A stretch of 32,164 nt of DNA from contig JBBRMR010000063.1 of the NCBI GenBank assembly GCA_038230735.1, positions 1-32,164 on the forward strand, written 5' to 3'. Shown here piece after piece: positions 1-8,539 of the stretch (position 1 is the stretch's first letter; each line of letters begins with the position of its first letter). Below the pieces are notes generated by a model. It saw nothing but the letters and a program-made list of their open reading frames with translations. It had not been told where the DNA came from and ran no database searches. This DNA comes from Arcicella sp038230735. Lineage in GTDB: Bacteria > Bacteroidota > Bacteroidia > Cytophagales > Spirosomataceae. Made by a program: the position numbers and the translations under genes.

Positions 1-53
1 AACGTCTTATTCAAACCTACAAAGAAACCATGATTTTTCATAGTCAATAACGC

Positions 54-88
54 AAAAACCGCCTGTAAAATGCTTACAGACGGTTTTT
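54..88. terminator. Bidirectional hairpin terminator after the secreted nuclease gene
   Basis: Two 15-base arms (54-68 and 74-88) pair around a 5-base loop. The outer part is A5 against T5, so a T-run follows the GC-containing stem on either strand. The single C/A mismatch becomes a G-U pair in minus-strand RNA. It lies about 20 bases past the stop of the minus-strand nuclease gene, which fits a rho-independent terminator for that gene. Confidence 0.8.
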
Positions 89-108
89 AAAATTCAGATT
101 AATTTCTA

Positions 109-3100
109 TTACAATCCCAACGACAACATCAAGGCAGATACATAATTCAATATGCCTTTTACATCTACATTTTTAGCTAACGAAGCTACATCAACCGTTA
201 CGGTATGAGGCGTATCAACAATAACATTATTGATAGATTGAGGCACACAGTTGCAGTCCCAAGTAGTTGGCAATGACCAATTTCCAGATGCTACGCTTTT
301 TATAGTGACAGGAATACCAAACTTAAAACGAGCATTTACAGGATAATGGTCGGAGGTTGATGTGGTATAACTTGTAACGTAATTAATTGGTCGTGAGACG
401 TTTATTGTCTTATCTAAATAATAAATGTCTGAAACAGAAGGTATAACAGCTGGCGTTCCCCCTGAAATTACCCCAATTTCATTAGAGGTCATAAAATGGT
501 CAATAATGTCTGGATATTTTGCCGTACTCGAAACCTTACAATCACTCAATGCCTTTGAAATTTGATTATAACGAACATTATCCGTTACAAAATTCTTATA
601 TGAAGATGGTTTTGAAGCGGCAATTGAAGTATCAAGGTCGTCGTTATAGTCGCCAAGCATAATGATATTGGCATTGGCATAAACGATATTACTATCTAAT
701 TTCGCTTTCAAATCTATAACGTCTTGCTTACGACGGTTATAATCTGCCAAAGCCGAACCCGATTTAGCATGAAGTCCAACGAAATGGATTTTCTTGGTAA
801 TACCTCCAAGCGTTACATTAGCTACAAACAAATATGGCAAACGACCCGATGCCCAGTTATTGGGTCCAGTCGGAGGATTGTATGTGTAAACATCTGATAA
901 TAAAGATTTTATTTCAGAAGTCACAGGCGTTACGATAGCTGTTTTATAAACAAAACAAACTTTTTGGCTGTATGTAGTGGCATTCCCCGAAACTTCTGGC
1001 GTGTCAAAAAAGTGTGAATAATAGGCTGTTTGACAACTCACTCCGTAGCCTGGCAAATCCGTTCCTACTCTGGCAATAAATTGATTATGATCACAAACTT
1101 CTTCAATACAAAACACGTCAGCTTTGGTTGCATTCAAAACAGCTAAAACATTAGTCATTTGTTGAGCATCATTCGTTGGTCCGAGTGGGCTTGGCGTTGC
1201 GGTGGTATTTCCCAACCATTCCACATTCCAAGCAGTTACGTCAAGTGTTGAATCAGCTGGATAGCTTGTGGCAGACAATACTCCACAACTGGCTGCGGAA
1301 GTAATCACAACGGGGACACAAGTAATGACACTATTTGATAAATCTGTTGGGCTTGCTGGAAAAATTTGTAAGATATTGACTGCACCCGTTGATGTAATAT
1401 AATGCCCAATTACCCCTGTAATATCTTGAGTAACAGTTGGTATGGTTGTACCCGTAAGCGTTTGGCTCGCTGCTACATCAATCCTTATTTCAGAATCTCC
1501 CTGCCCATTACAAGCACTTATAGGATAATTTGTACTGGCAGCAAAATTACCCATAGTAATGAAATTTACACTGATAATTTTCACTCTTCTTCCTTCATTA
1601 GCATCCAAGAAAGTGGCTAAATTAACGCCTGTTGGAGGATTATTAGAATCAAAAACCAATAAAGCTGGCGTTGTACTTGCTCCACTTCCTGCTATCCTGT
1701 TAATACAAGTAAAAGGTGCTGTTGAGGTAGAAGTAGGAGGTACTAATTCAGCTTCACCATTAAAACGAGCCGTTACACCCGTTACAACTACTGAATCACC
1801 AACCACAATTCCGTTAGATTGAGCTACTCCACCATTATAAGATGAGAAAACGGCAAGCCCTCCAGTAGCATCTTGAAGATAAAATTTATTATTACCATAG
1901 CGAGCAGAAACCCGTCCTGCAATAGTGATTGAGACAGTTCCTGTATAAGCATTTTGTTCGGGAATACCTGCCCGAACAGTTGAAATTGCTGTTGGAGTGG
2001 CACAGGCTGCTACTACTGTTCCCGATACGGCAACATCAACTGTTGGTGATACATTCATACTGGCATGGGTAATATTTCCAGAAAAAGACCCCGTTGCAGT
2101 CGCTGGCATTTGTACGTCAATAGTAGTTGTAGGTACACTTCCAGACGAAGGCGTTAATGTAAATGAAGAAGTATAAGCCCCAATACCAGTTTTTATTTGA
2201 AAGCCCGCAGGAGCAGTAATCGTAATATCATTCAATAAATTAACCCCTGAAACTGTATATGATTGCGATACAGACGGATTTCCAACAAAAGTTGAGAAGG
2301 CAGTTAATGTTCCTGTGGTAGTGATTACGGGTGGCGGAACATTCGTAACTGAACCTGATACTCTAACTTTTGGAAGAGTAGCTATACTTACTCCACCACC
2401 ACTATGTCTAATAGTATCTGAATAAGTATTTTCAGCCAATCCAGCTTTTAAACGTCCATAAATGGTAGTATTTAAAGCACTAATTGTATAAGGAACAGTT
2501 AAATTATCGAAAAATTCAGTTATTACACCAGTTTTAGATATTTCAAAATTTGCTGGAGCGGTAACAGTAATATCGCCCGCTGTTGGTGTCAAGTTTGAGC
2601 CTGATAATGTATATGAACTGGCGGTTGAAGCTCCGTTTCCAGTAGTGTAATTTAGATTTGTTATGGATGATGGAGAAGCTGTGAGGGTTGGTACAGGAAT
2701 TAATGTAGCATTGAACTGGATATTATCCAATCTATTATTCCCAGTTGCATTAGTTGCACCTGTTACTGTTAGTCTAACCAAAGCATTAGAAATTCCATTT
2801 AATCCAGATATTGCAGTTAAAGTTTGAACTGCAAATGCTGCTGGAATAGTGCTAATTGTGCCAATTGGAAACCACGTTGTACCATTCGTACTATATTCCC
2901 AAACTTGTGAGCTAAAACCAGTACTGGTTTTTTGAGTAGCGTATGAAATTATTAAGTTTTGGTAAGCACTCATATTAACCTTGAATACCATACTTTTACC
3001 ATTTGCTGTTGGACTTGCAGCACCGCCAACAATTGCTAAACACGCTGGTGAGGTTATAATAGAACTTAATCCCGTACTTCCTCCTCCATTTAAACCAGTG

Positions 3101-3363
3101 CCTCCAAAAGCATTTAATTCTGTGGACGGCAACCAAGTACTTGCTGAATTTGTACCATTAAGATATAAAGTTCCTGAGCCTACATTGGCATTAAATAAAG
3201 TTGGAGTATTAGGAGAGGCCAAGACGGCAGTTCCAGGAGAAGTTTGAAAATCCCAACCTGAAATTATTGTCTGTCCACTAATATTTCCAGAAAAAGTAAG
3301 CAATAAAAACGAGAAAACGCACAAAAGCACGCTCCTCAAACTATGTTTGGCGAAGTGTTTCAT
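109..3363 (-). CDS. Secreted multidomain endonuclease/exonuclease/phosphatase family protein
   Basis: The protein has 1084 residues. It starts with a basic stretch and a hydrophobic signal peptide ending near residue 30 (FSGNISGQ), so it should be exported. About 200 residues of beta-rich lectin-like sequence follow, then two similar Ig-like repeats of about 100 residues (near 225-340 and 345-455), then an OB-fold-like segment (FYLQDATGGLAVF) of the kind that precedes secreted ExeM/NucH-type nucleases. The EEP catalytic domain covers roughly 690-1010. Its motifs are visible in order: WNVEWLG, CIEEV, GLHAKSG, GDYNDD and SDHYP, matching the Asn, Glu, His, Asp-x-Asn and Asp-His catalytic and metal residues of this fold. 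After it comes one short beta domain (SGNWSLPTTW ... HTVTVDV). I see no typical type IX C-terminal sorting domain. Likely role: extracellular or surface DNase or phosphodiesterase. The substrate is inferred only from the family. Confidence 0.85.
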   Translation of the reverse strand: MKHFAKHSLRSVLLCVFSFLLLTFSGNISGQTIISGWDFQTSPGTAVLASPNTPTLFNANVGSGTLYLNGTNSASTWLPSTELNAFGGTGLNGGGSTGLSSIITSPACLAIVGGAASPTANGKSMVFKVNMSAYQNLIISYATQKTSTGFSSQVWEYSTNGTTWFPIGTISTIPAAFAVQTLTAISGLNGISNALVRLTVTGATNATGNNRLDNIQFNATLIPVPTLTASPSSITNLNYTTGNGASTASSYTLSGSNLTPTAGDITVTAPANFEISKTGVITEFFDNLTVPYTISALNTTIYGRLKAGLAENTYSDTIRHSGGGVSIATLPKVRVSGSVTNVPPPVITTTGTLTAFSTFVGNPSVSQSYTVSGVNLLNDITITAPAGFQIKTGIGAYTSSFTLTPSSGSVPTTTIDVQMPATATGSFSGNITHASMNVSPTVDVAVSGTVVAACATPTAISTVRAGIPEQNAYTGTVSITIAGRVSARYGNNKFYLQDATGGLAVFSSYNGGVAQSNGIVVGDSVVVTGVTARFNGEAELVPPTSTSTAPFTCINRIAGSGASTTPALLVFDSNNPPTGVNLATFLDANEGRRVKIISVNFITMGNFAASTNYPISACNGQGDSEIRIDVAASQTLTGTTIPTVTQDITGVIGHYITSTGAVNILQIFPASPTDLSNSVITCVPVVITSAASCGVLSATSYPADSTLDVTAWNVEWLGNTTATPSPLGPTNDAQQMTNVLAVLNATKADVFCIEEVCDHNQFIARVGTDLPGYGVSCQTAYYSHFFDTPEVSGNATTYSQKVCFVYKTAIVTPVTSEIKSLLSDVYTYNPPTGPNNWASGRLPYLFVANVTLGGITKKIHFVGLHAKSGSALADYNRRKQDVIDLKAKLDSNIVYANANIIMLGDYNDDLDTSIAASKPSSYKNFVTDNVRYNQISKALSDCKVSSTAKYPDIIDHFMTSNEIGVISGGTPAVIPSVSDIYYLDKTINVSRPINYVTSYTTSTSDHYPVNARFKFGIPVTIKSVASGNWSLPTTWDCNCVPQSINNVIVDTPHTVTVDVASLAKNVDVKGILNYVSALMLSLGL

Positions 3364-3550
3364 TTAAAATTGTTAGCTTGTTGTTAAGTGAAATAGTTTT
3401 TTGTAATATTTTAAACGTGCAGTGAAGATTTTTGCAAGAAGAACTGTTTTCTATGGAAGCGATTAGAAGGGTAAAATTAATAAAATTTAGCTAATATTAA
3501 AACTGAATTGGTGTGAACAAATTGTTAAAAAATAGCAAAAAACTATTTTA

Positions 3551-3592
3551 AATATTAATAGCGAGAGAATTAATTCCCTCGCTATTAATATT
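3551..3592 (-). terminator. Long hairpin after crtB
   Basis: A 20-base stem (3551-3570 with 3573-3592) has one position that is A/C on the plus strand but U-G in minus-strand RNA, so it is fully paired there. It begins 12 bases past the crtB stop. The 3' U-run is poor, with AT pairs at the base of the stem followed by mixed A/T. It is therefore a probable terminator or RNA-stabilising 3' end rather than a textbook one. Confidence 0.6.
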
Positions 3593-3603
3593 TGAAAGAA
3601 ATG

Positions 3604-4437
3604 CTACAATATATTCAAATGCAATTTAAAATACGTACTCGCCAAAAGAGCCATTTTTTGAAAATCTGGCACTCTGATTCTTTCATTCTGAATTCTTGAA
3701 GCGGGGCAGTTTTTAATTTTACTAAAAAGCCTCAAATAGTACTTATAGGCAAGATAAACGCCTCCTCTTGCTCCTTTGGGCAAGGCCAAAATCCCTCGTA
3801 AAGCCGCATCAAAATCGGCTTGAATATCATCTTCAATAACTTTTTTATCGTGCAAAGTAAAGTTTTTGAAATCCACAGAAGGGAAATAAGTACGCCCTCT
3901 TTCTTGAAAATCTGATTTAATATCCCTCAAAAAATTTACCTTCTGAAAGGCTGAACCCAAACGTTTAGCATCATCTTTCAAAACATCATATTGTGCTAAA
4001 TTCCCTTCACAAAATACCCGCAAACACATCAATCCCACGACTTCTGCTGAACCGTAAATGTATTCCTCATAACCATTCTGATTATAGTCGGCAAAGTACA
4101 AATCCATTTCCATAGAGTGTAAAAAAGCCGTAATCAATTTATGATCAATTTGGTATTTATTCACAATCAACTGAAATGAATGTAAAACGGGATTCAGACT
4201 TACACCCTCTTCAATTGCCACAAAAGTATCCGCCTTGAAGCGTGCCAAAAGCGTTTTTTTGTCGAAGCCATGAAAAGTATCTACAATCTCATCGGCATAA
4301 CGAACAAAGCCATAAATTGCATAAATGGGCGAGTGAAATTTCTTATCTAAAGTCCTGATTCCCAGCGTGAAAGACGTGCTATAATGCTCCGTAATCAGCT
4401 TGCTACATTCAAGAGTGGTCTTGGTAAATAAATCCAT
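3604..4437 (-). CDS. crtB: Phytoene synthase (squalene/phytoene synthase family)
   Basis: The protein has 277 residues, the usual length for bacterial CrtB. It joins two geranylgeranyl diphosphate molecules head to head to give phytoene, the first committed carotenoid step. Both Asp-rich Mg-diphosphate motifs are present: DEIVD at residues 49-53 inside YADEIVD, and DIKSD at 172-176 after NFLR. The Tyr-Ala-Ile-Tyr-Gly-Phe-x-Arg segment just before the first motif is also typical. The gene sits 91 bases downstream of crtI on the same strand, with no promoter or terminator apparent between them, so the two are probably co-transcribed. A hairpin follows the stop. The product (phytoene rather than diapophytoene) cannot be fixed from sequence alone. 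Confidence 0.93.
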   Translation of the reverse strand: MDLFTKTTLECSKLITEHYSTSFTLGIRTLDKKFHSPIYAIYGFVRYADEIVDTFHGFDKKTLLARFKADTFVAIEEGVSLNPVLHSFQLIVNKYQIDHKLITAFLHSMEMDLYFADYNQNGYEEYIYGSAEVVGLMCLRVFCEGNLAQYDVLKDDAKRLGSAFQKVNFLRDIKSDFQERGRTYFPSVDFKNFTLHDKKVIEDDIQADFDAALRGILALPKGARGGVYLAYKYYLRLFSKIKNCPASRIQNERIRVPDFQKMALLASTYFKLHLNIL

Positions 4438-4528
4438 AATTTAGTTTTTGATGTTCGTTTAGGATGGGGTTTCGCTTCGATATCAGGTTTTTGAGGCAGC
4501 CGTTGTAAGCGTTTTACTGACAAATTCA

Positions 4529-5998
4529 CTAAAATTTATTTTCTTTCTCAACTTCATTTGCCACCACCAATCCAGAAATCAATGATGGCGGTACACCAGG
4601 ACCAGGTACAGTTAATTGTCCTGTGTAATATAAATTTTTCACTTTCTTGTTTTTCAAAGTTGGTTTCAACAGGGCAGTTTGCATCAACGTATTTGCCAAA
4701 CCATAAGCATTTCCTTTGAAGGCATTATAATCACTTTTGAAATCATTATGAGCATAACCTCTTTTGTAAACCACTGAATCTCTGATGGATACACCACAAT
4801 ATTTCTCCAAACGCTCCATAATAATGTGATAATATTTCTCTCTCATTTCCTCAGTATCTTCCAAATCAGGAGCAACAGGAACTAACAAAAATATATTCTC
4901 ACAACCTTCGGGAGCAACACTCACATCCGTTTTGGAAGGAGCAGAAACATAAAATAAAGGTTTTGAGGGCCACTTGGGTTCAGTGTAAATCTCATGGGCG
5001 TGAACTTTAAAATCTTCATCAAAAAAAAGATTATGATGAAGTAATTTCGGAATTTTTTTGTTCAAGCCCAAATAAAATAATAAGGAAGAAGGAGCCATCA
5101 CTCGTTTGTTCCAATATTGCTCATCATAATTACGGAACTCATCTCCCAAAAGCTCGTCTTCTACATGATGATAATCTGCACTTGCTATCACTACATCAGC
5201 CGTAAAATCGCCTTTATCAGTAATGACTTTATGAACCTTATCTCCTTGAATATCAATCTTTTGAACATTGGTATCTAACAAAATATTTACTCCTTTCTCT
5301 TCTGCCAATGACACCATTCCTTTCACAATTTCGTGCATTCCGCCCATCGGATACCACGTACCCATTTGCATCTCCGCATAATTCATAAGGCTGTACATAG
5401 CGGGTGTATTCTCGGGCGTAGCTCCCAAAAACAAAATCGGGAACTCCATCAATTTCAAGATTTTTTCATCCTTAAAAAACTTCCGAATGTGCGATGAAAA
5501 AGACTGAAAAACATCCAAGCGAGTAACGTCATATAACAATTTTAAGCTCAAAAATTCCGTAATACTACGTGAAGGCTTCCAGACAAAATTTCCAATTCCC
5601 ACCTTGTACTTGTATGCCGCTTGACGCATAAACTCCTGAAATTTCTCTCTACTTCCCGTTTCCATCGACTCAAACAAATCTCCCAATTTATCCACACCTG
5701 CGGGAAGATTCACGGTTTTATTTCCTTCGAAAATAACAGCATAAGAAGGGTCAAGACGTACTAAGTCATAATAATGAGAAGGTTTTTTCCCGAATTGGGC
5801 AAAATAATTCTCAAAAATATCGGGCATCCAATACCAACTCGGACCCATATCAAAGGTGAAACCCTCCGCCTCAAACACCCTCGCACGCCCCCCCGCCACG
5901 GTATTTTTCTCCAAAATCACCACCTCATGCCCCTTATCCGCCAAACTCGTTGCCGCTGACAAACCCGAAAATCCCGAACCAATAACTATTACTTTCAT
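4529..5998 (-). CDS. crtI: Phytoene desaturase (CrtI-type FAD oxidoreductase)
   Basis: The protein has 489 residues, full length for CrtI. The N-terminus is a Rossmann FAD fold with GSGFSG at residues 7-12, a following EK (VVILEKN) that should bind the FAD ribose, and GGRA after it. The C-terminus has the CrtI signature GQLTVPGPGVPPSLISG, followed by VVANEV. It introduces conjugated double bonds into phytoene, feeding lycopene-type carotenoid formation. It is first in a two-gene unit with crtB, behind a good Bacteroidota promoter 26-59 bases upstream of its ATG. No cyclase, ketolase or hydroxylase gene is present here, so later pathway steps must be encoded elsewhere. A CrtN-like desaturase or an isomerase (CrtI homologues vary) is a less likely alternative. 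Confidence 0.92.
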   Translation of the reverse strand: MKVIVIGSGFSGLSAATSLADKGHEVVILEKNTVAGGRARVFEAEGFTFDMGPSWYWMPDIFENYFAQFGKKPSHYYDLVRLDPSYAVIFEGNKTVNLPAGVDKLGDLFESMETGSREKFQEFMRQAAYKYKVGIGNFVWKPSRSITEFLSLKLLYDVTRLDVFQSFSSHIRKFFKDEKILKLMEFPILFLGATPENTPAMYSLMNYAEMQMGTWYPMGGMHEIVKGMVSLAEEKGVNILLDTNVQKIDIQGDKVHKVITDKGDFTADVVIASADYHHVEDELLGDEFRNYDEQYWNKRVMAPSSLLFYLGLNKKIPKLLHHNLFFDEDFKVHAHEIYTEPKWPSKPLFYVSAPSKTDVSVAPEGCENIFLLVPVAPDLEDTEEMREKYYHIIMERLEKYCGVSIRDSVVYKRGYAHNDFKSDYNAFKGNAYGLANTLMQTALLKPTLKNKKVKNLYYTGQLTVPGPGVPPSLISGLVVANEVEKENKF

Positions 5999-6023
5999 GT
6001 ATATTTTTCTTATAAACTATTAA

Positions 6024-6057
6024 CAAAGATAAAAAGCCTTTGTTTGGTAAATCAAAA
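6024..6057 (-). promoter_or_regulatory. Bacteroidota-type promoter for crtI-crtB
   Basis: On the minus strand a perfect -7 box TATCTTTG (6031-6024; consensus TAnnTTTG) is preceded, 21 bases earlier, by TTTTG (6057-6053), which matches the -33 TTTG. The expected start site lies near 6017, giving a leader of roughly 20 bases before the crtI ATG at 5998. I see no operator palindrome around it. Confidence 0.7.
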
Positions 6058-6236
6058 TCAAACGTTTTATTTATCGTGTAACTCTACCCAATTGGACACT
6101 TTTTAGAATTTCAATCATAAAACTATCATCTGTTGCTGCTCTAATTAGAATATCACTCAGTTCGTGTAAGTAACCACCTTTCACTCGAAAATCTTTGACT
6201 TCTGTAAAATTGCCTATTTTAATGCGTTAGCCCCAT

Positions 6237-6272
6237 AAAAAATGCCCTTTCTTTTCAGATTGGGCATTTTTT
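6237..6272. terminator. Bidirectional terminator downstream of glnS
   Basis: Perfect 11-base arms AAAAAATGCCC (6237-6247) and GGGCATTTTTT (6262-6272) enclose a 14-base loop. The A6/T6 ends give a T-run in either direction. It lies about 110 bases past the glnS stop and upstream of the crt promoter, so it should insulate crt from glnS transcription. Confidence 0.75.
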
Positions 6273-6379
6273 ACTTGTTTACTTGAAACAATATTACTCC
6301 CAAACCAACCTTTACATTCTTCTAAACTTGAATTGCCAGAGGCTAATTTATAATAAAATATGTTAAAATTGACAAATAT

Positions 6380-8041
6380 TTATTTCTTGAAACTGTCCTT
6401 CAAACCCACCGTGCGGTTGAAAACCAAATGGTCTGAAGTCGAATCGGTATCTAAACAGAAATAGCCTTTACGCATGAACTGATAATTTGTTCCAATTTGG
6501 GCATCTTTTAGACTTGGTTCGATGAAAATTTCTGGAATAATTTGTAAAGAATCTGGATTCAAGAAACTCTTGAAATCATCGCCAACCTGTGAGGCATCTT
6601 CCAAAATTAAGAGTCTATCGTACAAACGAACCTCCGCTTTTAGGGAATAATGGGCTGAAACCCAGTGAATTACGCCTTTTACATTGATGCCCGAAGTATC
6701 TGAACCCGAATGGCTATTTTCAAAATAACTACAATGTAACTCTGTTATATTACCGAATTCGTCTTTTACAAAATCATCACACTGAATAATATATGCTCCT
6801 TTCAATCGTACCATTAAAGCTGGTCCCAAACGGAAAAATTTCTTCATGGGTTCTTCCATAAAATCGTCTCTTTCGATATAGATTTCACGACTGAAAGGTA
6901 CAATTCTATTACCCGATTCTGGGTCTTCGGGATTGTTTTCGATGCTTAAATTTTCGGTTTTATCGGCTGGATAATTGGTAATAACGACTTTTATAGGGTC
7001 GAGAACTGCCATGACTCTGGTGGATTTTTTGTTCAAATCTTCTCTGATACAAAACTCTAATACGCCCACGTCAATCAAGTTTTCACGCTTGCCAACGCCG
7101 ATTTTCTCGCAGAAATTGCGGATAGAAAGTGGCGTAAAACCACGACGACGAAGACCTGAGATAGTTGGCATTCGGGGGTCGTCCCAACCTGAAACTAAGC
7201 CTTCTTGCACCAATTGTAATAATCTCCGTTTAGACATCACTGTATTAGTAAGATTCAAGCGGGCGAATTCGTATTGTTGAGAAGGGAAAATTTCTAATTT
7301 CTCAATAAACCAATCGTATAGCGGGCGGTGAACGTCAAATTCCAAAGTGCAGATTGAATGAGTAATTTCTTCGATGGAATCTGACTGTCCGTGGGCGAAA
7401 TCATACATGGGATAAATGCACCAAGCGTTGCCCGTGCGGTGGTGTTCTACGTGCCTGATACGATACATGAGGGGGTCTCTCATGTGCATATTGGGGTGAG
7501 CCATGTCAATTTTTGCTCGTAAAACTTTTGCTCCGTCAGGAAATTTACCCGCTTTCATTTGTGCAAATAAATCAAGGTTTTCGGCAATGGGACGGTATCG
7601 AAATGGACTGTCTTCACCCGCAAAATTGGGGTTTCCTTTTTGAGCCGCAATCATGTCGGCAGCTTGGTCATCCACATACGCCAAACCCTTTTCGATGAGA
7701 GCTACGGCAAACTGGTAAAGTTGCTCAAAATAGTCTGAGGCGTATAATTCTTGATCATTTGTCCACTCGAAACCCAGCCATTTCACGTCAGCTTTGATAG
7801 ATTCAACGTATTCAGTTTCTTCCTTTTCGGGATTAGTATCATCAAAACGGAGGTTGGTTTGTCCACCATATTTTGCTGCTAAACCAAAGTTCAGACAGAT
7901 AGATTTGGCATGACCGATGTGTAGATATCCATTGGGTTCAGGCGGAAAACGAGTGAGTACACGCTCGCCATGTTTGCCCGATTGTAAATCCTCTTCGACA
8001 ATTTGTTCAAGGAAATTTAAGGTTTTTTTTTCTTCTTCCAT
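6380..8041 (-). CDS. glnS: Glutaminyl-tRNA synthetase
   Basis: This is a class I aminoacyl-tRNA synthetase that charges tRNA-Gln with glutamine in the cytoplasm. From the chosen start it has 553 residues, close to the usual 550-570. The HIGH motif is seen in PPEPNGYLHIGHAKS (HIGH near 41-44), followed by the GlnRS-type RFDDTNPEKEETEYV segment. The KMSKS counterpart is VMSKRRL near 268. A two-barrel anticodon-binding domain follows. The frame stays open for 15 codons upstream of this ATG (to 8086). Those codons are built from an intergenic palindromic repeat, so I take the ATG at 8041 (MEEEKKTLNFLEQ), which starts the conserved sequence. GluRS and non-discriminating enzymes are less likely because of the long GlnRS-type C-terminus. 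Presence of GlnRS fits direct rather than amidotransferase-based charging. Confidence 0.95.
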   Translation of the reverse strand: MEEEKKTLNFLEQIVEEDLQSGKHGERVLTRFPPEPNGYLHIGHAKSICLNFGLAAKYGGQTNLRFDDTNPEKEETEYVESIKADVKWLGFEWTNDQELYASDYFEQLYQFAVALIEKGLAYVDDQAADMIAAQKGNPNFAGEDSPFRYRPIAENLDLFAQMKAGKFPDGAKVLRAKIDMAHPNMHMRDPLMYRIRHVEHHRTGNAWCIYPMYDFAHGQSDSIEEITHSICTLEFDVHRPLYDWFIEKLEIFPSQQYEFARLNLTNTVMSKRRLLQLVQEGLVSGWDDPRMPTISGLRRRGFTPLSIRNFCEKIGVGKRENLIDVGVLEFCIREDLNKKSTRVMAVLDPIKVVITNYPADKTENLSIENNPEDPESGNRIVPFSREIYIERDDFMEEPMKKFFRLGPALMVRLKGAYIIQCDDFVKDEFGNITELHCSYFENSHSGSDTSGINVKGVIHWVSAHYSLKAEVRLYDRLLILEDASQVGDDFKSFLNPDSLQIIPEIFIEPSLKDAQIGTNYQFMRKGYFCLDTDSTSDHLVFNRTVGLKDSFKK

Positions 8042-8046
8042 ATTTA

Positions 8047-8168
8047 TTCGATATTCGTATTTCGGTGTTCGATGCTTGTGTTCCAATGTTAATTAACGAT
8101 TTATTTCCAAGATTCGATATTTATATTCAGCAAAACCGAACAACAAACATCGAATAACGAACATCGAA
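8047..8168. repeat. Imperfect palindromic intergenic repeat upstream of glnS
   Basis: The left arm (8047-8074) is made of TTCGATATTCG/TTCGGTGTTCGATG-like units. The right arm (8148-8168) is CATCGAATAACG plus AACATCGAA, largely the reverse complement of the left. Related TTCGATAT units occur between them. This looks like a decayed interspersed palindrome. It overlaps the region that would encode an N-terminal extension of glnS. Confidence 0.5.
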
Positions 8169-8539
8169 GTTACGAATTTACGGAATTTTTGGGGAAAGGG
8201 CTTTGCGGAGGAAAGGTTTTGTGTCATTTTTAAAATAATCCCAAATATTTCTCAATTCATTGAGTAATCGGTATGCTTTTTTGGATACCTTTCTGTAAAT
8301 TTGTGTGTACCATTTTCTCTCCTCCCTAAGTTAAGTAGCGAATAATTAAACATTTGATTGAATATTTTACTCTTTCATCAATCAAAAACATTTCATTTTG
8401 TCCTACTAAATTATCATAAGCCGTCTAATTTTAAGAAGTAAGCTGATGCCAATATTGTATGATATTGAGTATTTGCTGTATTTTACACTGATTATTCTGT
8501 AAGTGGCTTTATCTATTGAACGCACATAATCTGATATTT
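8169..8539. other. Non-coding gap between divergent glnS and the DUF1800 gene
   Basis: I see no gene here. TAAATTTG at 8296-8303 matches the plus-strand -7 consensus TAnnTTTG but lacks a well-placed TTTG upstream and lies about 240 bases from the next ATG. A short hairpin (GGTAT/ATACC, 8270-8289) sits just before it. The rest is AT-rich with no clear signal. Confidence 0.4.

Larger units (their letters stand above)
5999..6379. other. crtI-glnS intergenic region with possible gene remnant
   Basis: Besides the crtI promoter and the glnS terminator, this gap has an unusually open reading frame on the minus strand. In frame with glnS after its stop there are about 46 sense codons (ending KKGHFLWG, stop near 6231), then about 50 more (including GGYLHELSDILIRAATDD) to a stop near 6078. 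Neither part has a convincing ATG start. I recognise no family. It could be the tail of a decayed gene, or chance. Confidence 0.3.

Noticed and set aside
8296..8303. TAAATTTG as promoter of the DUF1800 operon
   Set aside because: It matches the -7 box, but the TTTG upstream is at the wrong distance and the start codon is about 240 bases away. It is mentioned only in the intergenic description.
8516..8539. TTG start adding eight residues to the DUF1800 protein
   Set aside because: The ATG at 8540 directly begins a normal signal peptide. The extension would put polar residues in front of it.
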